In this document: one piece after another, positions 38,984 to 52,723 of the stretch
Layout of the letters: the number at the start of each line of letters is the position of its first letter
Numbering within the stretch: position 1 is the first letter of the stretch
NCBI GenBank assembly: GCA_963920765.1
Contig: OY987249.1
Span: 19,130,483 to 19,194,482, forward strand
Length of the DNA: 64,000 nt
DNA from: Ulota crispa
Lineage: Eukaryota; Streptophyta; Bryopsida; Orthotrichales; Orthotrichaceae
Reading direction: 5' to 3'
Notes under the pieces: generated by a model
Databases searched by the model: none
Told to the model about the DNA's origin: nothing
What the model saw: only the letters and a program-made list of their open reading frames with translations
Program-made: the position numbers and the translations under genes

Positions 38984-39012
38984 CCTCTCTCTCTCTCACT
39001 CTCTCTCGCTCC
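38984..39012 (+). repeat. CT-rich microsatellite in the HDR leader
   Basis: A CT run with a few interruptions, about 220 bp upstream of the HDR ATG in the probable 5' UTR. CT-rich tracts are frequent in plant leaders. Confidence 0.8.
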
Positions 39013-39233
39013 TCGATTGCATCGCCAGCGCAATTGCGCACCCGCAAGCGAGGTGTGCGACAAGCATCCCGTCTTTCGGCATCAATCCCAAACACTCAGG
39101 ATCACCGTAGCATTTGATTCCACATCCACCTTCTCAGGACCCGTGGTTGCTGTTCTGCTTTTTCAGGTGCATAACTTAACACTCTTTTCGCACTGCTGCT
39201 TGTTGCGGTACAACTCTTGCGAAGCTCTCAGGT

Positions 39234-42200
39234 ATGGCGACAACAGCCTGCAACTTAGCCGGAACGGCAGCTCTGGCATTCTCCGGAAGCGCTCTCTCGG
39301 GGAAGCGCATTGATACCCCGTCGCCTCTTCGGGTGGAACCTGTTGGAAGAGAATGGCATCATCTCGCGCGTTGCAACGCTTCATCGCATGCAGAAACCGA
39401 GAAAAAGCAGGTGGACACGAAAGAGTTTCGCCACGCATTGACGAGGGCGAAGAATTACAACAAATCCGGGTTCGGGTTCAAGAAGGAGATGCTCCAACAG
39501 ATGGATGTCGAGTATACTAGTAAGTTTTTCTTCCGCCATAGCCAGTAAAAGAAGCATTCCGGGAAGAATCATAACATTCTTAAGGAACTGCTCTGAGAAT
39601 CTCAAGGTTTGCATGCGGCTTTGCTCTAGCAATTGCAAGATGATTTCAATGGATTCTAGCATGTGTTATTTAGTTACCAGTTATGAATTACTAAATTCTG
39701 CCCTAGCTAACCCTAAACGCTGCTGTTAAGACGGTGTACATCTTTACTAACAGAAATCTACATTGTAGCTTAGATATGGTAGGGGCTGCTTTGGTTGAAG
39801 GTCTCGTTTGGGAAGGATGGAAGTTGTGTAGTAGTCTAGAATGTTATTACGTGGTGAATATGTGGAGACTGAAACGTAGCTTTAATGATCTTTTCCACTC
39901 GTGTTAGTTTCGGATTTTTTGTTGTTGTTTTTTACATGATTTTTATAAGTTTTGCTGTGTTGGAATGCAGGTGATCTAGTGAAGACACTGAAAGAGAATA
40001 ACTTCGAGTATACGTGGGGGAATGTGACTGTGAAACTGGCCGTGTCATATGGCTTCTGTTGGGGAGTGGAAAGAGCAGTGCAAATTGCCTACGAGGCGCG
40101 CAAGCAGTTTCCAGAGCAGAAGCTATGGCTCACTAATGAAATTATCCACAACCCTACAGTCAATCAGGTACAGAGCATCGTTTTCATGTTTCCACAAGTT
40201 TTTTCACAAGTCTTGACAAAAAAAATACTGAAATGTTTGTTATTGAAAATGGCAGAGCAGATTCTTGCATAATTGAAGTGTGACTTTTGCTGATAAGAAT
40301 GCTGATTTTGCTGTTGATTCGTGTGAGCAGAAGTTGACTGATATGGGCATTGCTGAGCTCTCAGTTACAGAGCAAGGGAAGGATTTCTCCGTCATTGATA
40401 ACGGAGACGTCGTCATTCTTCCTGCATTTGGTGCTTCGGTTCAAGAGATGCAGATTCTTGATGACAAGAAAGTGCAGATTGTGGACACTACCTGCCCCTG
40501 GGTGTCTAAGGTAAACTTCTGAATTTTGGGATTTTTGGCTCTTAACTCTGTATAAATGCACCTTATGCTTATATCTCATCCAGTGATTTTTCCACAATTA
40601 TAGTCAGTAAAAATATTGGTAAGAAGGAGAACGGTGGTTTACTCGGTTAGCTTTGCTTACCACGTTGAAAGCACAATAGTTGAGATATTGAAGGTTGTAT
40701 AGGTGGAATGGGATAACAAGGTAAACAAAAGTGCACATTGTTTTGTTCACTTTTATCGTTTTTCGAGTCTAATGATTGAAGGGAATTTGTATAACGTCTA
40801 TTTTGGTGTCTAAAACAGGTCTGGAACACAGTGGAAAAGCACAAGAAGGGCACCTACACATCTGTAATTCATGGGAAGTACGCGCATGAGGAGACAGTTG
40901 CCACTGCCTCTTTCGCTGGCAAGTATATTATCACCAAGAACATAAAAGAGGTAATCAGGATGCAATGTTTTACGCAGACATTCACTTTTTGGGAGGTTCG
41001 TCTCTGTGAAGTGAAGTTGTTCTTATCGACTTTACGTCAATGCTTGCAGGCCACGTATATTTGCGACTACATATTGAGAGGAAAGCTGGACGGCTCTAGT
41101 GGAACGAAGGAGGAGTTTCTTGACGTATGTGATAACATTCCCTCTTGTTGGAGGAGTTTTTTGGTGATTTCAATGCTTTAGTCTTGCTTTTGTTGGATGT
41201 GTTGAAGTTAAAGGTGACCGGTGAAAGATGCTAAAACACTGGACCACGAAATGGTTTGTTTTGCCAGAAATTCAAGAATGCCATTTCTGAAGGCTTTGAT
41301 CCGGATCACGACTTGGAGAAACTTGGCATTGCCAACCAGACGACGATGCTGAAAGGGGATACTGAAGAAATCGGTAAGCATCTCCTATTCTTGTTTTAGG
41401 TTATGGAATTTGTGCAAAAAACAAATATGCTTAAAACAATTGCGTTGTGACAAGCAGGAAAATTGCTGGAGAGGACAATGATGCAAAAGCATGGAGTGGA
41501 AAATTCTGCTGAGCATTTCATGAGTTTTAATACCATCTGTGACGCAACTCAGGTCAGTTTCTTTTGCACCTAGTTTGATAACGTTTGTACATCTCTGGTA
41601 CTTGTACTCATTTTAAATTTTTTGTTGCAATGGTTCTATTCATTCATCCTTCTTCTGTATTGGTTGTTGTGAATACTATGCGCGTGTATGTTAGTGTTGT
41701 GTTTGTTAAATGCTGTTTGGTTGGCAGGAGCGGCAAGATGCCATGTTCCAGCTCGTGAAAGACAAGGTGGATTTGATTCTGGTTGTGGGAGGTTGGAACT
41801 CCAGCAATACTTCCCATTTGCAAGAAATTGCAGAACTGGCGAGCATTCCCTCATACTGGATAGACACTGAGAAGCGCATGTTATCTGCGAAAAGAATTGC
41901 CTTCAAGCTGAATGTAAGAGATCTGTTGCTTTGTCTCGGTACTCCCTTCGTAATTTAGTAAAAAACGTTGCGTTTTAAATGCTTTATCTGATTCATAAGA
42001 TTGATATTTCACTGATGTGTATATTTTCCTCATAGTTTGGGCATATAACCTTTTTGTTTGGGAGGATTTTGCTTTGTTTTTTTATGCTGATTTGCACAAA
42101 GCTCTTACTTGGATTGCAACGTCTGTGATGCAGCATGGGGAATATGTCGAGGAGGATAACTGGCTACCCGAGGGTCCTGTCACAATCGGCATCACTTCCG

Positions 42201-42463
42201 GTGCTTCCACTCCAGACAAGGTACTCTTTCGTCTCCTTGACAATCTCATATCATATTGTTTCTCTTTATTGTCCTTTGAACCAAAAGGGGAGGGGTACCA
42301 ATTGTATAAAACCCACATCTACAAGCTCAAGTGCAGCTACATTTTGAAATTGGCTACAGAACTTCTCATAACTCTTTCCTGTCTGTTTTGTAACCAGGTG
42401 ATAGACGATGTACTAAAGCGTGTGTTCCAGTTCAAGCGAGAGGAGATACTTCAAACTGTTTGA
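39234..42463 (+). CDS. HDR: 4-hydroxy-3-methylbut-2-enyl diphosphate reductase (HDR/IspH)
   Basis: Ten exons: 39234-39519, 39971-40167, 40331-40510, 40819-40950, 41050-41124, 41268-41373, 41458-41552, 41728-41913, 42134-42220, 42398-42463. All introns are GT-AG, phases match, and the sum is 1,410 nt (469 aa), the usual plant size. HDR is the last MEP-pathway enzyme in plastids; it reduces HMBPP to IPP and DMAPP with a [4Fe-4S] cluster. The three cluster cysteines are C125 (GFCWGVERA), C216 (DTTCPWV) and C353 (NTICDATQ). Other family blocks are present: [61 protein letters not shown]. Residues 1 to about 75 are a Ser/Ala-rich plastid transit peptide. The start is the first ATG of the open frame. 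Nothing is broken. A decayed copy of the last exon and 3' flank lies at 56535-57410. Confidence 0.97.
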
Positions 42464-45400
42464 GTGAGCTCTGGGCTTTTGGTATATCTATCTACCATGC
42501 AAGGAGCCTCGACTCACTTGGAATAGAGCTGCGCTTTTTGTATACCATCGCTGTAAAATATTTGTAGACCAGTGCACCTTTTTGGTGACCTTCGAAGATT
42601 CTGATGTACTACATAGAAGAGCTGACACAATGTACACGATGTAGGAACCTTGATATTTCAATGTTTCTAGTCCGACGTATCCTCTTCTTTTTTAGGTTAG
42701 AGATAGAATATGAACATCAGAGAACAAATAATTTTTTGGCCATTGCAATTTTTTGTAATTTGTTTACCACACAAGTAGTTTTGATTATTGTGCCCCGCAC
42801 TAACAATGCTGACTTGTACTAATTCAAGTGAAATTGCAAGGTGCACTAATAAGGTTGTTTAGAATAACTTAGTTAAATTTAGGCTGGAGTGTTTCAATAC
42901 TATTATCAATGTTGTGATTTCAGTGGTTAAAATCTTAAAAGATATTTTTCAACAAGCACCTCAATTGGAGAGTGCGTGAGGGATGCTCTTCTACAAGGAT
43001 TAAGCTTACATCTCCAAGCTATGGCCGAAAATCCCTATTAGAAAAATGAGGAACAAAAGGCATGCCTCACCAAAATTGGTGCAAATGAGCCTCTTACACT
43101 ATTCAAACTCTTGCACTAATTGCAAGAAACAGTGTGCTTTTCATTGTAAGATACGTTAGAATGATTGCTACATTTTGAGCTATCTGTGGAGCCATTTTCC
43201 ATATAGATACCATTAGGGCATCTATAATGGCACTAGGAAAAACTCAGCAACAGTCTCGGCAACTCAGTGTGATCTAATATACAGTGAATTTGACCATAAT
43301 TTTTTAGTGATTTGAAGGGTTTTGAAAATATTATTGTGAAAACGTAATAATTTTTGGGTTTGGACACTTAATAACTTAGATATATCCCATCAAGTGTGAG
43401 CTAACTTCCGAAACACTTAGAGGCCCCTCCAAATCAAGCCCAAATAAGGACATTTTTGTAAAAGCAAGGCAACCTTATTATTAAGGCAACCTAAATGCAC
43501 TAAATAGTGTAGACTTTGCTCAAGAATCTATTAGGCTTTGAAACCCCGTTAACCCTTCAAGGTCAAGGAGCAGCTCATGTCTAGAGTTGTTGCAAAACAT
43601 TCATTCTTATTTTCTTATCAAATGAAATATTTTAGATGAACATTTATGTCATAGTGTTATATGATGATTTTTTGGGTTGTTAATGCACAAGCAAAATTCA
43701 ATGGCATCCAACATAGCTTTGGATGCAATTATAATAAGTAACATTTGATTGTAAAGCTTAAGTGGAAGTTCTTTTAAAAGTTGTAGTTAGTCATTAATCG
43801 AGCATTAACCGTTTCATTTCAAAAAATGTTGAGAAGTTGATAGGTTTCGTTTCAATTTAATAAATCAGTGCTTCATCAAGTGCACAACTGTAAATCAAAA
43901 TCTTGCATCAATTTGTACCAAAAAACAATAATACGTATATTGTATGATTGCACAATCAAGATGACCTATTGGTGACTAGTTTTAACCAATAATAAAAAAG
44001 AGCTCATTGAACAGATATGAACCGTATGTATTCATACATGATCCAAAATTTCCATGAGATATAATATGTGTTATTAACCGAAACAATGTCAAATTCCAAA
44101 CCAACAAATAGATCTATACATGTCACATATTTACTTTGGTGAATAATTTTCATACAAGAAAGTAAGTTTAGATGCTAACTCCTGAAGGATTATTGTCCTT
44201 TTGGGGGACAAATGGGATTTCGGGCATGTATCTATGGTTAAACTACTTTGCGTGATTTTTTGAAATGTTTATTGAAGGTGAGGAATTCAAAAATCTGTGT
44301 GGGAAATTGGGAATGCAATTTTTTCTTCATTTTGACATTTATTGAAGAAGTTATGCATGAAAATCTGGAAAGTTCTACTCCCCAAGCAGCCAAAAACTTC
44401 TTTAAAAATGAATTTTTTTCAAATAAAAATCTGAAATAGGTTCTTTAGACTTATATAGATGTGGGAAGCTTTGAAACATTCAATTTTGATAGAAGAGATG
44501 AAAGTTATGAGGAGTTTTTGTTTGCAAGCAGTTCTAGATTCTCTACTCTAAAATAAACTTTGAAGTTCCTTTATTTTACTCAATTTTATTAATTTTGGAA
44601 GAAAAATCAAAACCAAAGGATGTAGATTGTTTATCACAACATTATAACTGTTGGGATTTGCATTTTTCATTTTAACAATTAAATTCTTAACAATTTAGTG
44701 ATTTGACTCATTCTTTACTCTTTTTACTTACTATTTTTCCCCATATGTTGTATAGTTCCAATTGATTTGGAATTTCTCCCACACACACCTAACTTGGTCT
44801 CCTACATGAGAAAAAAAAACCTCAACTTTGTGTAGAGTAATTTTTTTGCTCTAAGAGTGGTCAAGGCCTTCTGAAATTTCTGGGCAACAGCAAAAAAAAC
44901 TTTTTTCTGCAATTTAGATGTAAATATCTCACTCATTTTTGTGTAGGTTGAGCTGAATTTTTTACCACATGTATCTCTTGTAGTCTACTGTAAGATCTTA
45001 TGGTTGGATTCTCTTAAAAAAGTTTTTTTCTTACCATTGTACTTGCTTCCCCAAAAGTGGCAGTTTTCTATGTAATTCACACAAAAAATGGCTTGGTCCT
45101 TTAGGGGTAGCCACCATAGAAGTTCACCAATTGAACTCTTTGGATGGATGAATACCTTATAATTTCTTGAACTTCCCTATGTATATACCATAATTTTTGA
45201 TTCATTAAGTTTGACAAATAACAAGAAATAAAGAAGGAGTAACAAAAGACAACACATTTGCCATATTCAACTAAATTTGGATTATTCATGTGATTTTGAT
45301 TTTGTGTGCAAATTTTGGGGAGGGATATAAATCTCTTGAGTTTTGCACACATCTCACAATGTACATCATCCAACTTTGAGTGTTCTATATAAATCCTCCT

Positions 45401-47093
45401 TGATCTTTTGCAACTCAGATATAATTTTTAGACTTTGCACAATTTAGATTTAGTTTAAGGTGGTGTGAGTCATACAACATGAGCAATTGAATGTCTGGTT
45501 TCATCTCAAATTGCACCAATTTTACAACCAACATACACAATGGGGTATCATTAGCATGTTCTGCCATCACAATCTACTACCAAAAAATAAGAAAAATGCA
45601 ACTCTTTATTATTTAAACATGTGGGATATCCACTACTATAATAGCTCACAACATTAAAAATTGCCAACCATTTGTAATGCAAAGCCAACAATCTAATATT
45701 CTTGACCAACATCTCTTCAAACAAATTTGAACACTTGGCCTCTAAAATGCCAAAAAGCAAAGAAAAACCCAAAACATTCTAACAACTCTCTATTCTAATC
45801 TTGAAGCCTACTTATAAAGTTATGTATGTAGATTATCATAATGAGTCAAAAATTCAAAATCATTCATCTAGTACATGTTTCAAAATATGTTATTAATTTC
45901 TAACATCTTGGCATACATTATCATCATGTTTTGTTTTTATGGGGCATCTACAATTCTGCATGTGATGTTTCCTGGTATCTCTTTAATAAAAATTTCCAAG
46001 ACTTTTCTCTATTGATGTTCTATAATGGTTTTTTGCTAATGTTCAATGAAGGTTCTTAGAGTGCAAGTTTGCTTCATCTTATAAATCACAAGTAGTTCAA
46101 TTCCAATAAGGTCTTTTAAAATAATTTCAAAAAGTGAAGATGATTAAAAAAATCTCTCATGAACCACTAAATTTAAAACTCAACATTATAAATCTGAAGG
46201 ATGTTTTTGAATGAAAGTTGTTTTTTCTCACTCTCTAATAAAATATAGAAGGTATTTCAAATTATTTGGTTCAAATTTAATTGATATTAATGACCACCAA
46301 TAGCAATTACTAAATTAATTCTAGTGACAAAACTCATGATTTTTGATGCAACAAGTAGGAGCTAGAACTTGCGTGTTTTATTTAATAAGAATTTACCAAC
46401 ATGGGGTAGTTTTATCATTTCTAAACTAGCACGTTTGTTTCTTATTGGAAAATTGATGCATGTAGTGATGTAGGTGATTGAATAGCACCTTCTTGAAGAA
46501 CCTCACAGTATTTAAATTAAAAAATGGTTAGTAATAACCAATTTGTTGTACCCTTCAAAGTTCGAAGTGAATGTGGGACCCAAAAAGAACATATCCCTCA
46601 TTCATTTGAATTCAAAAGTATTTGAATTCCTCGAATTATTGGCTTTGAATTACAATTTAGTATATTTTGCATTGACAGAAGTCACCTTGAAGACTAGGTA
46701 ATTTACTCAAAATGCAAGTCATTGCTACATGGTTGGAGCGCCTCACGTTGTACTGCTTGTTGATATTAATTATTTGCACTATATAGATTTATTAAAATGC
46801 ATCATTAATTAGGAGAGAAGGGAAGTCAACATGGCAAGACCAAGAAATTCTAAGAGACAAAACACAAAAGAAGATGAAGAAGAAAAAATATTCGGTGCTC
46901 TATTGTTGCATTATTTTTAGTACTTTTGATACAAGATTGTTGCATCAAGGTAGAAGTATCAAATTTTGATAACGAACACTATGGAATTTCGATTTCAAAG
47001 TAATAACAAATGAATCTAGTTGTGTCACAATTAGGTCAAATACCCTTAAAACAATTGTCCCACAAGTGTAGTTACTATCATTTGTATATAAGT
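42464..47093. other. HDR 3' flank and gene-poor AT-rich DNA
   Basis: The first few hundred bases are probably HDR 3' UTR. The segments 42464-43225 and about 43495-43995 have diverged copies near 56.5-57.4 and 51.3-51.9 kb. From 44.0 to 47.0 kb I see only AT-rich sequence without convincing frames. Confidence 0.55.
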
Positions 47094-47100
47094 TTATTTA

Positions 47101-47146
<46 letters not shown>

Positions 47147-47187
47147 CATACATACATACATACATATACATACATATACATATACAC
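47094..47187. repeat. Compound microsatellite (TTTA, TA, CATA)
   Basis: TTTA repeats, then about 15 TA units, then CATA/TACA repeats, contiguous. Short open frames across it are artefacts. Confidence 0.95.
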
Positions 47188-47478
47188 ATTGTGTCTCTCT
47201 TGATTTCTGGTGACTTTTTAGGTGACTTTTCACTCTTCCTTTCCATACCATTTCCTCTTCCTCCCCCTTTCCTAATAGAAATTGTGGTGTCACAGGGTCT
47301 CACCGTCTCAGTTCTGGAAGAGAAGAAATTGGGAGAAGATCACTCGAATATTTTGCAAAAAATACATACCCAATTGTTTAAGGGTGAAAGTGTGACACCG
47401 TCCAAAATTGTATCACAGTAGGATCGCATCACCGCATTTGCATGCATGTACATATACGAGGTATTTAATGTTGTGCAG

Positions 47479-48628
47479 TTGGTGCTTGCAAAGCGCTACC
47501 AGAAAATCAGGCTTAGGTTAGTTGACTATGAGAGAGCTGTCGGTAAGAGTAAAAAGGAAGCAAACTGAACAAATGAACATCGCAGGTTAAAGATTTTCTG
47601 GTGCCCAGAAAATCTGGCGAAGACAAGACTGCTCGGCATCTGGCATGTTGTGGCCAGCTAGACAGTGTTGAGGTCCGGGATATTTCATAAGTGTACGTAA
47701 CTCCTGCAACAGAGTTGATTCAACTTGTGTGTCAAAACAGAAAAGCAAAAGAAATGAACCGTTTCTAACTTCCAAGTAGCGCACTGTCTGGTTGCGATGT
47801 ATTGCTGTAAAATCTGATTCAACAATGCTGCACACCAGCTTGCATATCCCAGCGCTACTGGGAGGCTCTAAACATTAGTACACACGGTAATTACAGCATA
47901 GTGACTGCTTTAGTCCATATCATAAACACAAAAATATACAAAACGATCGATGAGACTGGTTGTATTCATGCTAATGCTGCAGTCTCTATGCTGGCTGATA
48001 AAGTCGATGAAGCGTCAAGCGCCCTGCTAGACACGTCTAACTCTGCATACAAGGAGCTTGAATAACTGCATCGAGGTGGTCAATTGTCTTGGACCTACAA
48101 AACAATGCCGATGCTCACGAGGGCAGCAAGGATGCTGAGTCCGCTGGCCAAGATGCTAACGAACGCTTCGTGGTTGAGGATGCCGTGGTGTGCGATCGCC
48201 CTCTGCGCGTGAGGGCACTGCCTCGCATGCTCTTTGCTCCGATACCCCGCGCTATGGTAGGAAATCGCCTGTGCCGAACTACCTGCCGCCCTCGATTGTT
48301 CAGCGCCATAGCTCGTCAAAGATTGTCACGGCAACAAGCTGAGCAAAACAACTACAGAGCTAAGCTAGCTAGCGATGACTGAAGCCGCAGCGCTGGGTGA
48401 GCTTACTTGAAGAAGAAACGGGAGGCTGGGCAGTTGATGTGGGAATTGGATGTCAAGGCCCTAACTTAGCAATTTATGCTTCCACAGACTTCTCGATCGT
48501 ACAGACACTCTCCCAGACGATCCCGTGGAATCTTTTAGCTTACCCTAAACCCAGCACTTGGCCACCTGCACTTCCTGTGCAGCGTCAGTTGCACTTGCAA
48601 CGTAGTACTTACAGGCAGAACCGACCTT
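47479..48628. other. GC-richer island with unidentified exon-like pieces
   Basis: This island stands out from about 35% GC flanks. Minus-strand pieces look coding: 47867-47770 (acceptor after a TACTAAT-like branch site; frame ...SIVESDFTAIHRNQTVRYLE), 47703-47587 (ttgcag acceptor; ELRTLMKYPGPQHCLAGHN to a stop), and 48319-48095 (SAGYRSKEHARQCPHAQRAI then a hydrophobic stretch). Plus-strand alternatives also exist: 47479-47542 with both splice sites (LVLAKRYQKIRLRLVDYERA) and a frame ending near 48065 (MLADKVDEASSALLDTSNSA). I cannot join them into one clean gene or name a family. A decayed gene or an unusual multi-exon gene is possible. Confidence 0.3.
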
Positions 48629-48639
48629 GAGTTATATGG

Positions 48640-49326
48640 TACACTATTATTGCATTTAGGTCGCCTTCCCAATTAATTTACCTCACGACTCATCTCTTGG
48701 TTACTTGGAGGCGCATGCAACTACCTAGGTAGGTACTAGCTCATACTATTGTGGGGCCAGCCTGGCCAAGGTGGGAAAGCACCGTTTTTCTCACCGGCCA
48801 GAAAATGTGAGGATTTAGATATTTATCATCTGGAGAATTTTGAAATCATATTTGGATTCAGTTACCCTGATGTAGTCTTGGATCATGAGGAGGAAGATGC
48901 AATTGAACAAAAAAAATAAGGCGCGGATTATTACTATTACCTTGTTTGGAAAAATACCTAAACTTTTCCTCCATGGGCCCACATCAACGTATGTGCACTA
49001 AACTGAGCCCCTAGCCCCTAGGTACTTGGATTTCATATGATTTACTACTTGAACAACTCTAGTTTATTTTTCTGCAGCATCATTTTTGATGCCATGTGCT
49101 TTAGAATTATTTGTTGCAGCAACCATTTTTTTGATGCAAATTACTTTTTTTTCATGCAAATTACTGTCGTAGCAATAAATGGTGTGAAATGTCAAAAAAT
49201 TAGTGTGGGGCAACCTAAAATTACGCAATATTCAATGTAGTGTGGCAATTGCTTGAACAAAATAAAAGATTTAGGAAATTAACTGAGGAAATTAACTGAC
49301 TCGAGTGTAAGAAGATTAAGAGGTTA
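48640..49326. other. Intergenic DNA
   Basis: No gene or repeat structure recognised. Short AT-rich frames only. Confidence 0.5.
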
Positions 49327-50246
49327 TTAACCCCTAAATGCCCAAGGGTGTTTTTCTTGTTTTTGGAAGGTAATTTTGAAGTTTTTGATTTGTTTTTGTA
49401 AGATCATTATTAAACATCAAAATAAAATTGTAACTGTTGAATCTTGAACTTTAAGACTTCTAGATGGGGCTACCCAAAAAGAATCCAAAATGGCCATGCG
49501 GATTTTAAGATATTTGCAATTGAATGATGATGAGAATAGAATTTTTTGCTTTTTCTGGAGATGCCCAAAACTTCTAATGCAAATTGGCAACTTCTAAATA
49601 CAAAATTGGAAAACAACCATTTAGATTGCTTTAGTGTTTATTGTTGTTACTTCAAAATCAATGGCCCCTCTTCCAAATCCATGACCACAATTTCACAAAT
49701 GAGCCTATAATGCAATTGTCAAAACGCAACCATCTAATACAAAGAAATTTTCAGCTCCAATTATTGACCAAAAATCATTATGAATGAAAGAATTTTCAAC
49801 AGTGAAAGGATTCTAATTTTTATAACAAAGACATTCCAAGTGAAATTAGTCCAAAAGCACTTTTAGATTTTGTTAGATGTCAAAACTTCAGTAAAAAGGC
49901 CCTTATTGCCCAAGGGAGTGCCCAAGGGAAATCTTCACCTTTTGCTCAACTTGATGCCGGCCTTTTCAATGTGGCAACTTCTCATACGCTCTGTGATACT
50001 ATTCACAACACTATTCCTAACACTATTCATGTCACAAAATGTATGCTTGTAGTTAGCCTTCCACCAAAAACAATTGAAATAAGATATGAAGGAAGTTGAA
50101 TTTGAACGGTGGAGCTAACTTGGACGCGCAACTTTTCCAAAAAAAAGAACCTGAAAATGATAAAATCTATACCTTCAACAGGGTTTCAAAGTTTCTTGAA
50201 GTTTTTTGGGCACCCAAATTGGGTGCCTTGGGCATTTTGGGGTTAA
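49327..50246. mobile_element. TTAA-flanked element, long subfamily
   Basis: TTAACCCCTAAATGCCCAAG at 49327 is mirrored by CCTTGGGCATTTTGGGGTTAA ending 50246. Flanking bases outside TTAA differ. No transposase frame over 920 bp. Confidence 0.75.
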
Positions 50247-50610
50247 CCGACCAAAAAAGACTTATCTCGGACATATCTGATTATCGAAAAGAAAACCAAG
50301 TGAACTGGAAGTTCACCGAGTTTTGTAAAAAATCTCCCCGGATTGTGGTCAGTTGCACAGATTGCGGTACAGTCGTCAGTTGGCAAGTTTCAGTCGGTAC
50401 CCATTTGTAGCAATAATAAATGCAGTCAAGTAACATTCTACCTTGTCTGTATCATACGAATTAAACTCTAGAGTAACCTCCAGAGGGCTGACAACTCATA
50501 ACACTGGGTTTCAAACCCCAGAGGAAACAGCGTTTTCACTGCAAAAACAGACTAATTTTCAAGTAAAAATTGTGTTTTTTCATGAGAAAATCAAAAGGCT
50601 TTGCGCATTC

Positions 50611-51228
50611 AAGGTAGGAGGCTCTAGTTCCAACCAGGTATTTTGAACCGATCATGTAGGGTCACAAAAACAGTGCACAAAGGTTCTTAAATGGGTCACA
50701 TTTTTTTATGTTCAAAAATTGTACTTGTGTATGTGTCATTTTAGGAACTTAAGAGAGTGACATGAATCACTGTTGTGTGTTTATTGGTCAAAATTGTGTT
50801 CATATTTGTCTTTTAGTAAAATATAGGTATTTGTCATACTAAAATAAATGAAAACTTGCTCTCAACCATGATTTGAGTATTAGAATATGGAATGGGTGCT
50901 TGCATGCTTTAAGAGCCTCATTGGAACATTCTTGGCTTTGTAGCGGTTGCTTTTAGGACTCTTGTGCTCTATTTACAAGCTGCCTTTGCATCATGAATGC
51001 TACCACTTGTGATTAAGAATAGCTACCTATGCACCTTTTGCTTTGATAAATTATAATTCATTCATACTAACTCAAAAAAATTCAAATTAAACAGTCATCA
51101 AACTTTCTCTTCTTTCTTTCACTTCTTTCATTGGCTTTCTACCAAAAATATTTCCATTACCAAGCTATCCTAATTTTCCCACAGAAGCGCACTTTCGCTT
51201 AGATGGTCCATTCACGAGCCTCCTACCT
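50611..51228. mobile_element. TAAGGTAG-family element
   Basis: AAGGTAGGAGGCTC is mirrored by GAGCCTCCTACCT about 600 bp away; the outer TA is eroded. A 200-bp stretch matches, inverted, the left part of 36397-37885. Confidence 0.7.
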
Positions 51229-51344
51229 GAGCAAGGTGCACAAAAGCGCAAGTGTGGGTTCACTTGCATAAGGAAAAACAACAAGAATCTAGCTGTAAGA
51301 CCATCATGCAAAAGCAGGACATTTCTCTCATAAAAAGGGTAAAA

Positions 51345-51865
51345 AGGAACACTAGGCTTTGCTCAAGAATCTATTCAGAATTGAAACCCCCGTTAACCCT
51401 TCAAGGTCAAGGATCTGCTCGTGTGTTTGACCTTTAAATGAATTTTGCAAAATATTCATTCTTATCAGATGAAAATTTTGAGATGAATATTTATGTCATA
51501 GTGTAATATGATCGTTTTTTTAGGGTTGTTGATGCATACGCAAAAGTTCAATGACATCCAGCATTCCTTTGGATGTAGATATTATAACATTTGATTGCAA
51601 ATCATAAGTGGAAGTTCTTTCAAATTTTGCAGTAGGTCATTAACCGTTTGATTTTAAAATATTTTGAGAAGTTGCTAGGTTTCTTTTAAATTTAATAATC
51701 CAATGCTTCATTAAGTGCACAATTGCATATCAAAATTTTGCATCATTCAAGGCCAAAAAAATAATATGTGTGGTGCATAAATGATTACACAATCAAGATG
51801 ACCTATTATTGACCTTTTAACAATTTAACCTACTATACAATCAAAACAGAGCTCATTCAAAATAG
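51345..51865 (+). repeat. Diverged copy of the 43495-43995 segment
   Basis: Shared runs in the same order include TTTGCTCAAGAATCTATT, CCGTTAACCCTTCAAGGTCA, ATTTATGTCATAGTGT and CACAATCAAGATGACCTATT. No coding content. Confidence 0.75.
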
Positions 51866-51889
51866 AGTCATGGACAGTAAGTCATAAAT

Positions 51890-52124
51890 ACGATATTTGT
51901 TATAATGAGAGTATTCCAATGAAATGAGAGGTAAAATACTCAAAATTTATTAAAAAATATGTCATATCAACAAAAGGTTTTAGGTCAATTTAGCTCAAAT
52001 CGAGCTGAAATCTCTCATTTTAATGGAAATCAGTGATTTTGGATGGAAATTGGTGATTTTGGTCAAAATCTAATTTATTTATTTTGGGAGGTCCTCATTC
52101 TCTCATTATAACATATATGGTGTT
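51890..52124. mobile_element. TATAATGAGAG-ended MITE
   Basis: TTTGTTATAATGAGAG at the left; CTCTCATTATAACATATATGG and GTGTT at the right. The interior shares AAAGGTTTTAGGTCAATTTAG with 35624-35878 and 61019-61298. Confidence 0.6.
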
Positions 52125-52723
52125 CATAGTCTTTTTTTAAATCCCTCCCACACATTCAATTCTTCATCAAGATCAAAAGTGATTACATATTTGAAAAGCC
52201 AACTCAAGGGGACAAAATTTATTAGAATTTGGAAAGTAGATTATTCTTATTTCATGCTTTTAATCCATGTCAAATGCAATTTTACACAAATGAGTATGCC
52301 ATATCTATTCACTTTTATCAACATCATCAACATCTTTGTAGCTTTTAATTGCCTTTTAAAACTTAAACTTGTCTCAACTAAAGCAAGCCTATTGTACATT
52401 GAGAATAGATTGAGAATATACTAGTGGTAAATTGTTGACAAACTTGTAGTGATTTAAAAAGCATTTACATCATAATTGGATTTTTTTCAGATGTGTTTTT
52501 TTCTAACACTTCTTTAAATTAGATTTACATCAAACTTTAATGGAATTTGCTCCTTTTCCTAAGCTTTTCAAATATGTAATTAGTTTTAGATTTGATAAAG
52601 TATTGATTGCGCAAAGACATTATAAAAAAAGGACTACAACTTTTGGTCTAGGACTCTATATAAATCATATGTATGCATACATGTTATTTATATTATAAAT
52701 TTTCAATGGTAACCAAGGATGTA

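Noticed and set aside
47010-47303. Frames rich in Tyr-Ile or Met-Tyr repeats
   Set aside because: Translation of the TA/CATA microsatellite.
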